From the IMG/VR virus record IMGVR_UViG_3300037011_000080, positions 1 through 22,788 of that record: a stretch of DNA of 22,788 nt; one strand, 5' to 3'. Below, piece by piece: positions 1 through 8,289 of this stretch. Every line of letters starts with the position of its first letter. The first letter of the stretch is position 1. The position numbers and the translations under genes were made by a program. The stretch is from a virus. The notes under the pieces were generated by a model that saw nothing but the letters and a program-made list of their open reading frames with translations, made no database searches and was not told the origin of the DNA.

Positions 1-2473
1 CAACTGGAGTTGACCCTCCTACTCCTAAAGGGCCTATTGTTGTACCATTTATTCTTACATAAATTCCTCCTGCAGAAGTAGTCCATAAATCCCCATCAAC
101 TGGGGCTGTAGGATCTACTCCATGAGGTAAATTAAATCCTGCTCTAGAAGTAGTAGAGGCATCAGTAATTACTCTACCCCTTAGTGTTGTTTGTATTATT
201 GATGTATTACCTAAAACTATAGTATTAGAACCTGTACCAATTGCTTGTGATCCTATTACTATTTGGTTGGTTTTAATATTACCACTTGATTTTGTCTGGT
301 CCCCTATAAAAATAGAGTTTTGGCTAGATGTAACTGGGGAACTAACTGAATAATAGGAACCCGCACTAAATCCTATTGCTATATTGTTTTCATTATTACT
401 TCCTAAATTGCTAAACGAAAGTTGCCCTATAGCAATATTATTTATAGTACCGGATATAGTAGAGAACATAGAACCATACCCGATAGCAATATTATTATCT
501 GCATTATCTGAAAACTTAAGGGCTTGATAACCAATGGCTATATTCCCGTCACCATTTGTAATTTGTAATAAAGTATCGGTCCCAATAGCAATATTGTAAC
601 CACCGGTTGTTAAAGACCCCAAAGTATTTGGCCCAATAGCAATATTTCTAAATCCAGTTGTTATAAGTCCCAAAGCATTATAACCCAATGATATGTTATC
701 ACTACCAAATGAATTATCATCAATATCTCCAATACTAACAGTACCACCGCCACCTATCCAAATATTATTACCATTAGAATATGCCCCTTTTCTAGTAGAA
801 AAAGTACAACTATCACCATTAGAAATAGTTATGATATTATTGAATACAATGGTATGGCTTGATGTATATTCTGCAATATGATCAGCCTTAAATAAATAAG
901 GAGATGATAAATATTCAGAACCAGATGACCATGACCCCTCTAATAAATAAGTTCCATTATAACCTATTCTTAATTGATCGTTAGTAGCCCCAGATGTTAA
1001 ATCAGCTCCATACCCTAAAATAAGATTTCTTGTTGCAGTAGTAGCAGAGTCCCCAGCTTGATACCCTATAAATATATTATTATTACCTGTGGTATTTCCT
1101 GCTGAACCCATCCCTGCATAAGACCCAATAAATATATTAGCTGATCCTGTAGTATATTGTCCAGTAGCATACCCAATAGTAATACAATCATTAAAGTTAT
1201 TCGCCGCATTATATGATTTCCAACCCATACAAATATTCCTGTTAGTAACTCTCATATTATAGGCAGCTTGAAATCCCATTATAATGTTATATAATCCATA
1301 ATTTAATGAATTATCCACTTGTGGTCCACATTCTTGACCTATATAAATTTCATAAGTACCAGCTCTCTGTACTCCTCCAGCTTTATATCCAATGGCAATA
1401 ACAGAATTTATAGTACCCTGATTACTACTAGAACCAATCAATGCAGAATTTCCTAGAATTATATTATTAATTCCACCAACTATATAAGTACCAGAATTTT
1501 TACCTATAAATATATGATCTGCCCCAGTAAGATTACCATTATAAGTATTACCTAAAAATAACCTAGCATTAGTATTATCATAATAATAAGACATAGTAGT
1601 TCCAAATCTAATATTTGGATAAGTTGCAAATGTCAGATAACTATCCAAAGATAGAATATCACCAGAAATAATAGGAGATATGATATTTGAGGTTCTTTGC
1701 CAAGGTGCATAATAAGAAGGTTTACCAGTTATGTCATTAGTCCAATCCCAAGTTAAACCATCTACTTCTGTTTTTGTATATACCTGTGTTTTTGTATAGG
1801 CATCTGTAATATTATAACCAGCTATAGTTGTCGGAGTATTAGTAAAATTAATCCAACTAAGGTAATAAGCCGGAAGCTGATTATTTAACCTTTCTGAATC
1901 ATCTACTATGCTATTGTTATTTGCATCATAAGTAGATTTTAACATATCTCCTATTCCAGAACCGCCCACTATCTCTTGAATAGCATTATCCACATATAGT
2001 TTTGTTGCTCTACAGGATGGGACTTCATTATCGGCTGAACTCAGGTCAGAACTAGTTTGTACTCTAGCTAATATTTCCCCATTACTCATAAAAAGAATAG
2101 AACTAGATGATGTTCCCACTTTAACTCCACCTATAATAGAACTTGTAGCAGTAGGGATTGAATTAACATATAACCTAAAAGTAAGAGGGTCATATTTAAT
2201 AGTTAAGTCATCTATCTTATCCCCCAAATAACCCGATATGGGATCTGATAAAGATGTCTTAACCTTTTCATCTGGAAATATACCACCACCCTCTTCATTC
2301 CACCATGATACAACATGTTCATGAATGGGAGAAGCTAACCTTGTCATGGCAGCGTTCATTTCATTCAACATAGCCATAGTCATTGGTTCTCCTGCCAATG
2401 CTTGGTATGGTGAATTAGTCACCATTTGTAATTTCAGAGCATCTGCTAAATGCAATTCATTATAACCAGCCAT
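1..2473 (-). CDS. Long tail fibre / receptor-binding protein with YadA-like repeats (3' end outside window)
   Basis: An uninterrupted minus-strand frame runs from an ATG at 2473 to the window edge, at least 824 codons with no stop. The start is well set because TAATG joins it to the spike gene's stop with a 1-base overlap. Residues 1-80 probably hold the virion-attachment part. Around 180-235 are fibre-typical phrases (NNQLPAYYL, TTIAGYNITDAYTKT). From about 315 to 760 come many irregular beta-roll repeats of the form N-I-x-I-G-x-x-A/T-L or I-F-I-G-x-x-A-G, as in YadA-type adhesin heads and phage fibres. Near 780-820 is a LPHGVDPTAPVDGDLW segment followed by YVRINGTTIGPLG, which in known fibres often precedes a C-terminal trimerisation or S74 chaperone domain. 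That domain would lie beyond the window. The role inferred is host recognition at the baseplate. Fibre identity is secure; the receptor is unknown. Confidence 0.86.
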   Translation of the reverse strand, partial: MAGYNELHLADALKLQMVTNSPYQALAGEPMTMAMLNEMNAAMTRLASPIHEHVVSWWNEEGGGIFPDEKVKTSLSDPISGYLGDKIDDLTIKYDPLTFRLYVNSIPTATSSIIGGVKVGTSSSSILFMSNGEILARVQTSSDLSSADNEVPSCRATKLYVDNAIQEIVGGSGIGDMLKSTYDANNNSIVDDSERLNNQLPAYYLSWINFTNTPTTIAGYNITDAYTKTQVYTKTEVDGLTWDWTNDITGKPSYYAPWQRTSNIISPIISGDILSLDSYLTFATYPNIRFGTTMSYYYDNTNARLFLGNTYNGNLTGADHIFIGKNSGTYIVGGINNIILGNSALIGSSSNQGTINSVIAIGYKAGGVQRAGTYEIYIGQECGPQVDNSLNYGLYNIIMGFQAAYNMRVTNRNICMGWKSYNAANNFNDCITIGYATGQYTTGSANIFIGSYAGMGSAGNTTGNNNIFIGYQAGDSATTATRNLILGYGADLTSGATNDQLRIGYNGTYLLEGSWSSGSEYLSSPYLFKADHIAEYTSSHTIVFNNIITISNGDSCTFSTRKGAYSNGNNIWIGGGGTVSIGDIDDNSFGSDNISLGYNALGLITTGFRNIAIGPNTLGSLTTGGYNIAIGTDTLLQITNGDGNIAIGYQALKFSDNADNNIAIGYGSMFSTISGTINNIAIGQLSFSNLGSNNENNIAIGFSAGSYYSVSSPVTSSQNSIFIGDQTKSSGNIKTNQIVIGSQAIGTGSNTIVLGNTSIIQTTLRGRVITDASTTSRAGFNLPHGVDPTAPVDGDLWTTSAGGIYVRINGTTIGPLGVGGSTPV

Positions 2474-3129
2474 TAGTGTAAGACTTTAGTATTTTCAATC
2501 TCTGATTGTTCTGTTTCTGTTAAATCAAAAGGTACTATTGTAATTGTATCAGGACTAGTTAAAGGTGGCATTAATACCCCTGTATAACCTGATAAAGGGT
2601 CTATATGAACATGACCTTTATAATGGGATAGAAAATCATTAACTTTAATCTCAAGGTTATTTAATTTTTCTGTTAATGGTATTACTTTAACTAACCCCAT
2701 ATTTTCCCCGTGATTAATTATTATTTTCTCAATATCAAATCTGTCATCAATAATAATAACCTGACCTTTAGGGGTTTTAAAACCATATACTTGTGAGGTA
2801 GCAAATTCTTGTGGTTTTCCATCTGTGATAAAATGACCATGTGACCAAATAGGGAATCTGGGATTTCCAGTTTCAAATTCTACCCAAACTATATCACCCA
2901 CCTGAGGTAATACTTGTATACCATAATTTTTCCCAGAAAACTGGTTTTTAGGATAAGCCCACTTTACATGAGTTTTATCTTTAGTAATAGCAGGAACTAT
3001 AACTTCTACCCTCCCCAGATTTTCTGGATCTTCATTACTAATCACATATCCCCTGTAAGCAGAATAATACTTACCTAATGCTTCTAACCCCTGAAAAATT
3101 AATGCCTTGGCAAATTCCTGAATTGTCAT
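2473..3129 (-). CDS. Baseplate central spike protein (gp5/gpV-like OB-fold)
   Basis: A 218-residue protein. Residues about 25-100 match the OB-fold domain found at the N-terminus of T4 gp5-type and in P2 gpV-type spikes: Y-R-G-Y-V-I-S-N-E-D-P-E-N-L-G-R-V-E-V, a W-A-Y-P segment, then G-D-I-V-W-V-E-F-E-T-G-N-P-R-F-P. Near the C-terminus, HVH at 173-175 followed by G-Y-T-G resembles the short H-x-H tips of membrane-piercing spikes, where the histidines bind metal; metal binding here is inference. No lysozyme domain is visible, unlike T4 gp5. The gene overlaps the hub gene by 4 bases (ATGA) and the fibre gene by one base, so translation is probably coupled. The product should cap the tube tip below the hub. 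Confidence 0.82.
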   Translation of the reverse strand: MTIQEFAKALIFQGLEALGKYYSAYRGYVISNEDPENLGRVEVIVPAITKDKTHVKWAYPKNQFSGKNYGIQVLPQVGDIVWVEFETGNPRFPIWSHGHFITDGKPQEFATSQVYGFKTPKGQVIIIDDRFDIEKIIINHGENMGLVKVIPLTEKLNNLEIKVNDFLSHYKGHVHIDPLSGYTGVLMPPLTSPDTITIVPFDLTETEQSEIENTKVLH

Positions 3130-4964
3130 CTCGATTCTGGATCAGTACTGGTTATCTTAATAGTTAAATTACCCTTATTTTTAGCCTCAACATATTCATT
3201 TAATTGAGTAGCTAATATATCTGGGTTATTAGTTAATAGCATTTCATCAAAAGTAACTGAATTCTGTTTATATTCTCTAGTCCCCACTTTAGCCAGACCA
3301 TAGCTAGGAACCAATATATTAAATGTAATTATGATATCCCAATTAGCAAATACCCTTTGTTGCTTATGGTATATATTTTTTATTTCTTCTTGGGCTATTT
3401 TAGAATTATAATCAGTTCTTAATGATTTAACTATAGCCTCATCCTTAACTCTTGTTGTTTCCAAACTAGTCCTATAACCCATTTGAGTTATATTATGTTC
3501 GCATTTTTTAATATAATATTTACCTATATGGGCTAACTGTACATTACTAATTGCAAGAACATGTTCACTCATAAGCCAAGGATCACCCTCAACAATAATA
3601 TCGGCTTCTTCAGTTTCCATTTGAAGTTTTCTAAATGTATTATCATCTCTATGGGCTGAATCTTCAGGAGTATCTAAAGGATAACAATATAATACTACAC
3701 TACCTACATCAATTTGAAAAGGTGTGAAGTTAGGTTGACCTTCTCTTAATATAATATATTGTTCATTAGCTTTAGCTGCATAATCTGCCCTGCTTATATT
3801 GGGGTTTATGTTATTATCAGTGTAATTAGTTTCATAACCATAACTACCTGTCTTCACATCATATACAACTCTCTTTACTCCGGATTTTTTAAAAGCTATA
3901 TAATTAAGGATAAATTCTTGTATTAATTTTTGCCTTTCTTCCTTAATTACAGTTTTATCTTCTATTATATCCTTGAATGATTTTGCATTAGCTAATCTTT
4001 CTAGGTAAGCTTCAAAATTAGAAGTGATACCTGTCTTAGGATCCATTGAAGTATTGGATATAACCTGTTTTTCAAAAGAATCATATTTAGTTTCTGGAGT
4101 GAAATCCATTAAGTAGCCTGGTTCTTTAGCATAACTATATTCCCTATAAACCTTGTTACCCATATTCCTATTATGAATAAGTAACGTATTACCCCTACCC
4201 GTAATAAACCAAGGACCATAGGGACAGGTTTGAAGGTATTCTTCTATAATAGTATATGGAGACCTATTAATTGAAACCATATCTATTTCTTTCTCGAAGA
4301 ATTTTTTTATATCAGCCCATTTCGCAGATTCATACCATTCCCCTAAATCTTCTCCGCTTACTGTCAATTCCCTTTTACCATTAACTGGTCTTTCTATTGG
4401 ATTAAAAGGAAATATTAAATCTACTTCTGGGTTTATACTTAAAAGACCATTAGGCGTAAGTATTATTCTCTCCTCTACTTCTGGTCTTAAATTTATAAAT
4501 TTTTTATAAATAACATCATTACCACTTTGAATAACTATATTAACTGTATTAGCTGCATAAAAACTTATAAATTGCACTAATGACATTTTCCTAATATCCT
4601 GAGCTCTTACTAATCTTAGGAATGCAGTTAAATCTGTACATTGGTATTCTGTATAAATTATATTAGGTCCGTATTTACTTTTAATATCCCTAACAGCAAT
4701 AGAGGCTAAAGGACTTAATGGTCCACCAATATAACCCCATTTAACTTTTAAAACAGAATTCCTAGAAATATTTAAAGCATCTATGCTACCATGATTAGAG
4801 GCCTGTATTTTTATTGTACATTTATCTTCCTCTTCGTCATCATAATTATATGTAAATTCCACTATACCTAAATCCATACTTTCTAAGGTAGAAGTCAATA
4901 AAACTCCTGCCTCATTATATAAGTACACAATCGGGGTTTTTATGGAATCATTAAGATTGCCCAT
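3126..4964 (-). CDS. Baseplate hub protein (gp27 / late-control-D-like)
   Basis: A 612-residue protein in the standard hub position, between the LysM protein and the spike. The N-terminal third is beta-rich and resembles the tube-like domains of gp27/gpD hubs, with an early Y-N-Y-D-D-E-E-E-D stretch followed by a K-W-G-Y turn near residue 76. The middle contains a helical insert around 330-365. The last part (about 460-612) has H-I-G-K-Y-Y-I-K-K-C-E-H, typical of the hub domain that packs beside the spike. It would form the trimeric adaptor between the six-fold tube and three-fold spike. The start ATG lies inside the end of the LysM gene (14-base overlap), and its TGA overlaps the spike ATG. 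The assignment rests mainly on order and general character, since sequence conservation in this family is low. Confidence 0.72.
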   Translation of the reverse strand: MGNLNDSIKTPIVYLYNEAGVLLTSTLESMDLGIVEFTYNYDDEEEDKCTIKIQASNHGSIDALNISRNSVLKVKWGYIGGPLSPLASIAVRDIKSKYGPNIIYTEYQCTDLTAFLRLVRAQDIRKMSLVQFISFYAANTVNIVIQSGNDVIYKKFINLRPEVEERIILTPNGLLSINPEVDLIFPFNPIERPVNGKRELTVSGEDLGEWYESAKWADIKKFFEKEIDMVSINRSPYTIIEEYLQTCPYGPWFITGRGNTLLIHNRNMGNKVYREYSYAKEPGYLMDFTPETKYDSFEKQVISNTSMDPKTGITSNFEAYLERLANAKSFKDIIEDKTVIKEERQKLIQEFILNYIAFKKSGVKRVVYDVKTGSYGYETNYTDNNINPNISRADYAAKANEQYIILREGQPNFTPFQIDVGSVVLYCYPLDTPEDSAHRDDNTFRKLQMETEEADIIVEGDPWLMSEHVLAISNVQLAHIGKYYIKKCEHNITQMGYRTSLETTRVKDEAIVKSLRTDYNSKIAQEEIKNIYHKQQRVFANWDIIITFNILVPSYGLAKVGTREYKQNSVTFDEMLLTNNPDILATQLNEYVEAKNKGNLTIKITSTDPESR

Positions 4965-5247
4965 AAACAGTATTAATTAAATTTAAATCTGGTATTAATA
5001 AAGTAGTACCTACCACTAATGAAAAAATATCCTCAATTAAACTCGCATTAACATCAGCTATAACATACCAAGGAGCCTGAGAAGTATAATACTTTTGAGC
5101 AATACTCAATAATGAATCCCCATCAGCAACTACATGATACTGATCAGATACTAATGTATAATACTGTAAAGGAGTTCTATAGAAAGCTTTGTCGCCTTCT
5201 TTAAACTCTATCACATAACCCCTATCATATAAACCTTCTTTTACCAT
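4951..5247 (-). CDS. Small LysM-domain baseplate protein
   Basis: A 98-residue protein. Residues 37-86 form one LysM domain: Y-H-V-V-A-D-G-D-S-L-L-S-I-A-Q-K-Y-Y, then W-Y-V-I-A-D-V-N and a closing G-T-T-L-L-I-P-D. LysM proteins of this size, such as P2 gpX and the LysM portion of T4 gp53-like proteins, sit at the hub or inner baseplate of contractile tails, where the domain may clamp the tube or contact peptidoglycan. The N-terminal 36 residues are not recognised. It lies 12 bases after the CIS-tube-like gene and overlaps the hub gene by 14 bases. In many contractile injection systems the tube-like and LysM parts are one polypeptide; here they appear to be split. Confidence 0.83.
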   Translation of the reverse strand: MVKEGLYDRGYVIEFKEGDKAFYRTPLQYYTLVSDQYHVVADGDSLLSIAQKYYTSQAPWYVIADVNASLIEDIFSLVVGTTLLIPDLNLINTVYGQS

Positions 5248-5259
5248 TTCTTATAATTT

Positions 5260-6132
5260 TTATCTTAATCCACCGATAATCATAGGAGTTGATTTAGGTA
5301 ATGAGAGATTACTAGTTCCTGCTTTATTTGCTACATATTCCAATTCATATTTCTTTAAATTAGTACTAGTAATACGTGCTAAAGTTACCTTTTGGTATGC
5401 CTGTATTGGTAACATGTGAGTACGTTCCACTTCACCAGTTTTCTGATTAACTTGGGCTTTATTAAATTGTACTAATCTGTAAGGAGCACTTAATACCATG
5501 AATATGTGATCTTGAAATAATAAATTAGAAGTACCCCATTTTAATATAACTCTATGGGGTGGGTTATTATAACCATCGCCTTTAGTTAAAGCCTCCACTG
5601 CTCTACATTTAGTTATTACATCATACCTATCTAAATTAAATGAATGCCAATCTATTTCAAATTCTATTTTATCTTCAGAACCAGTATAATGATATTTAGC
5701 ATTATTCCTAGCTACAGGTTTTATAGCAGCAAAAGTAGAGTCTGTATTATATTCTATTTCTTTAGGAATAAATGGAAATTTAATTTCATTATAACCCCGA
5801 TTATACCCCAAATAATCTATATCTACCAATGATACATAATCATCTACCCTATCTGCTCCTATTGCCGTTAAAAAACTATGACCTCTAGTATCCGAGTAAT
5901 GATCTAAAGTTTCTCTTTTAGCTATTAATTGTCTTTGTGCTCTTTCAAAGTCTAATTGCCTTCTAGTATCGGGTCCATCATGGCCAATTAATACACCACC
6001 TATAGCTCTCTTACCAAGAATAATTAATCTACGAGCATCTAATGCCCATTGAATGACTTGTTGGGCCTCATGAGATGGTATCCATCTGGTATAAGCACTT
6101 AAGGCTTCATCTATAGGTCGTATAGTTGCCAT
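5260..6132 (-). CDS. Tube-initiator / CIS-tube-like baseplate protein
   Basis: A 290-residue protein directly after the tape measure (1 base between them). Residues from about 118 resemble the CIS-tube family that joins hub to tube: F-P-F-I-P-K-E-I-E-Y-N at the start, an E-I-D-W-H-S strand, D-V-I-T-K-C-R-A-V-E-A-L, then P-P-H-R-V-I-L-K-W-G and F-Q-D-H-I-F-M-V-L-S. The family usually reads 'F-x-Y-N-P-x-E-I ... P-P-x-v-x-F-x-W-G ... f-x-G-v-v'. The N-terminal 100 residues are charged and helical, with no match I recognise. In related systems the LysM domain follows on the same chain; here the next gene supplies it. The likely role is the first ring between the hub and the tube protein. The family assignment is from memory of its pattern, not a search. 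Confidence 0.66.
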   Translation of the reverse strand: MATIRPIDEALSAYTRWIPSHEAQQVIQWALDARRLIILGKRAIGGVLIGHDGPDTRRQLDFERAQRQLIAKRETLDHYSDTRGHSFLTAIGADRVDDYVSLVDIDYLGYNRGYNEIKFPFIPKEIEYNTDSTFAAIKPVARNNAKYHYTGSEDKIEFEIDWHSFNLDRYDVITKCRAVEALTKGDGYNNPPHRVILKWGTSNLLFQDHIFMVLSAPYRLVQFNKAQVNQKTGEVERTHMLPIQAYQKVTLARITSTNLKKYELEYVANKAGTSNLSLPKSTPMIIGGLR

Positions 6133-6133
6133 A

Positions 6134-8122
6134 TTATTGTCTTATTAGAAGTGAATCCCTTTTTAAAGGTATCTTAGTAGTTATTATACTATCTCCTATG
6201 TGTATAGTAGCAGTTAGTGGTTGTTCTGAATTAGATATAAACTTTTCTAATAACCCCTGTAGGGTTTTTAAATAATCGTCATCCATCTTGCTACGTTCAG
6301 AACCAGGAATACTTAATGATCTCATAGATCCTATCCTTTCCTGATTGTTATATATATATTCTATAGCAGCTACCCTAGCATTGGCATCAGCATAACCAGA
6401 GATAACGCTATTGTTTTCATTTAAAGCATCGGTATTATTATCTACTGATTTTTTATTACCATGTAAGGCATTTATGATAAGGTTTAGTAAACCTGGTATT
6501 ATAAATGATAATGCTATACCTACTGGACCACCCATAAAACCAACTGCTTTACCTAATACTCCACCACCTACCCTAGTTGCAAATTTAGCTCCTACTCCCA
6601 TAGCAGCACCAGCTGCAACCCCAGCAGCGGCTTTACTAACAAACCTACCAGTAGATTTATTATAGAATTTACCTGCAGCATTAACTCCTACTTCAGATCT
6701 TCTGCTAGCAGCTAATGGCCCAGCAATATTCATCGTACCTGCTGCTATATGGTATGCTCTAGCAGCTGCAGTCATTTTGGTATATCCTATTAAAGTTGAA
6801 GTAGTCATAAAAGCCATAGAACCCGCCATTTGTCTATGTATTAGTATGATGCCAGATAATACTGCCCTAAAAGCCATTGCTACGGTTTTAATAGCAATAA
6901 AACCTACTATAGCTGATGTAAGAAATTTATTTTTAGCAATAGCCGCTATACCCAATCCTATCCACCTTACGACCTCTAAAATACCTGTTAGTATGGGGGC
7001 TACTGATTTAGCAAGATTTTGACCTACTTGTTTCCAAGCGTTACCAGTCATCATTATCTGGGCTTTCAGAGTCTGCATCATCTGAGCTGTAGTATTAGTA
7101 GCGAAATCAGCAGACTTAGTGGAAACATCATTAGTGTATTGTTTTAACTGTTCTAGGTTCCTTAGGAATAGTGATGCTGATCTTTTACCTCTTACACCGA
7201 ATATAGCATTTAATACAGATTGCTTTTCAATACACATACCAGGACCAAATGTCCTATTAATAGCTTTACCCATATTCTCAAAGACTTCAACTACTGGCCG
7301 CATATTACCAGCAGAATCTTGAACGTCTTCCAGAGTCATGCCTATATCGGCAAGAGCTTTTTTCTGTTGACCAGTACCATACTTGCCAATTGCTCTACCC
7401 ATATATCTTAGAGCATTTTCTACTGCAACCCCAGCCATAGACCCCTTTAAACCAGCCTGACCTAATGTCATAATCATGCCTGTTACCTCTTCTATTTTAG
7501 CACCTACATCTATAGCAGTAGCACCAGCATATTTCATGGCTTCTGCTAAATCGGGCATATCTATAACTGAGGCATTTACAGCATAAGACATCATATTGGC
7601 AACTCTAGCAGACTCTGTAAAACTTAATTGCCATTGCTTCATTACACCAATCATCATATCTGTTGAAGATGCCAAATCAAAATCTGTAGATATGGCAAGT
7701 TCTATAGCTGACCTTATATTGGATAATGTTTCCTCGACACCCATACCAGCTTTCCCCATCTCTTTCATACCCGCAGCTACTTGATCTGCTGAAAAGAGAT
7801 ATTCATTAGAGAGTGATTGGGCATTTTTTATTAATTGTTCGTATTGTTTTCCCTGAGCTGAAGTTACAATTCCCGTGAATTCCATTTGATATTGGAACTC
7901 AGCCCCTTTCTTAATAGCTTTACCTAATCCAGCTAGAGCACCTGCCCCAATCATAGCCATACCTGCTGAAAGGTTACGGGTATATCTTAATTGATCATCA
8001 AACAGATCTTGAGCAGACTTCTTCATAGCATTAGAAGCTGCAGTTATTTTTGCTGCAGGTCCGGAAAACTCGTCCCTAAGGAACATAGTTAACCCTATAC
8101 CTAAATTAGAACTGCCTGTCAT
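6134..8122 (-). CDS. Tail tape measure protein
   Basis: A 662-residue protein, placed after the tail-assembly chaperone as usual. The N-terminus has the common M-F-L-R-D-E-F-S-G-P-A-A-K-I start, then long Ala/Met-rich helices. A conserved core around 90-330 (E-M-G-K-A-G-M, M-M-I-G-V-M-K-Q-W, A-M-K-Y-A-G, then F-G-V-R-G-K-R at about 312-318) matches the phage tape-measure family. Hydrophobic helices lie at about 375-425 and 525-555, which could cross the host inner membrane after ejection. Using the rough rule of 0.15 nm per residue, the tail would be near 100 nm. Its ATG overlaps the TGA of the chaperone frameshift product (ATGA). No muralytic domain is seen. Confidence 0.9.
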   Translation of the reverse strand: MTGSSNLGIGLTMFLRDEFSGPAAKITAASNAMKKSAQDLFDDQLRYTRNLSAGMAMIGAGALAGLGKAIKKGAEFQYQMEFTGIVTSAQGKQYEQLIKNAQSLSNEYLFSADQVAAGMKEMGKAGMGVEETLSNIRSAIELAISTDFDLASSTDMMIGVMKQWQLSFTESARVANMMSYAVNASVIDMPDLAEAMKYAGATAIDVGAKIEEVTGMIMTLGQAGLKGSMAGVAVENALRYMGRAIGKYGTGQQKKALADIGMTLEDVQDSAGNMRPVVEVFENMGKAINRTFGPGMCIEKQSVLNAIFGVRGKRSASLFLRNLEQLKQYTNDVSTKSADFATNTTAQMMQTLKAQIMMTGNAWKQVGQNLAKSVAPILTGILEVVRWIGLGIAAIAKNKFLTSAIVGFIAIKTVAMAFRAVLSGIILIHRQMAGSMAFMTTSTLIGYTKMTAAARAYHIAAGTMNIAGPLAASRRSEVGVNAAGKFYNKSTGRFVSKAAAGVAAGAAMGVGAKFATRVGGGVLGKAVGFMGGPVGIALSFIIPGLLNLIINALHGNKKSVDNNTDALNENNSVISGYADANARVAAIEYIYNNQERIGSMRSLSIPGSERSKMDDDYLKTLQGLLEKFISNSEQPLTATIHIGDSIITTKIPLKRDSLLIRQ

Positions 8123-8283
8123 TTCTTACTGATTTCCTTTTTTAGAAATTCCTGATACTGATCGCAAAGCTTTAGAAATTCTACCCTTTCCTTAACCGGT
8201 AAAGCTTTCCATTCTTTAAATGTAAGATGTAATTTATTTTGAGAAATATAAAAATATTCAGATTTTATATTTCTCGAGGAAAG
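8119..8283 (-). CDS. Frameshift extension of tail-assembly chaperone (gpGT-like T domain)
   Basis: In the -1 frame relative to the chaperone gene, 54 sense codons stay open from CTT at 8283 to TGA at 8119-8121. The TGA overlaps the tape-measure ATG. The extension begins L-S-S-R-N-I-K-S-E-Y and ends with a charged helical part containing T-F-K-E-W-K-A-L-P-V-K-E-R-V-E-F and C-D-Q-Y-Q-E-F-L-K-K. It has no start codon of its own that makes sense, and sits behind a U_UUU_UUC site and hairpin. The expected fusion has 258 residues from frame 0 plus 54 here, 312 in all. By analogy with lambda gpG/gpGT, the long form would bind the tape measure and recruit tube subunits during tail assembly. The frame is seen directly; expression is inferred. 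Confidence 0.8.
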   Translation of the reverse strand, partial: LSSRNIKSEYFYISQNKLHLTFKEWKALPVKERVEFLKLCDQYQEFLKKEISKK

Positions 8284-8289
8284 AAAAAA
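8241..8289 (-). promoter_or_regulatory. -1 programmed frameshift signal (slippery heptamer plus hairpin)
   Basis: The minus strand reads T_TTT_TTC at 8289-8283, in register with frame 0 (GAT TTT TTC), which fits the X_XXY_YYZ rule. After a 7-nt spacer (8282-8276) comes a perfect 13-bp stem: arm GAGAAATATAAAA (8275-8263), a 9-nt loop (8262-8254), and its complement (8253-8241). The frame-0 stop TAA (8267-8265) lies inside the first arm. This is the standard layout for -1 frameshifting in tail-assembly chaperone genes. Confidence 0.85.

Noticed and set aside
693-881. Short plus-strand frame in the first 2.5 kb
   Set aside because: The area is covered by the uninterrupted minus-strand fibre gene, and the short frame is a chance antisense opening.
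4302-4308. A_AAA_AAA slippery heptamer inside the hub gene
   Set aside because: It is in register, but the -1 frame reaches a stop after 11 codons and no obvious stimulatory hairpin or functional extension follows, so it is probably a chance run in AT-rich DNA.
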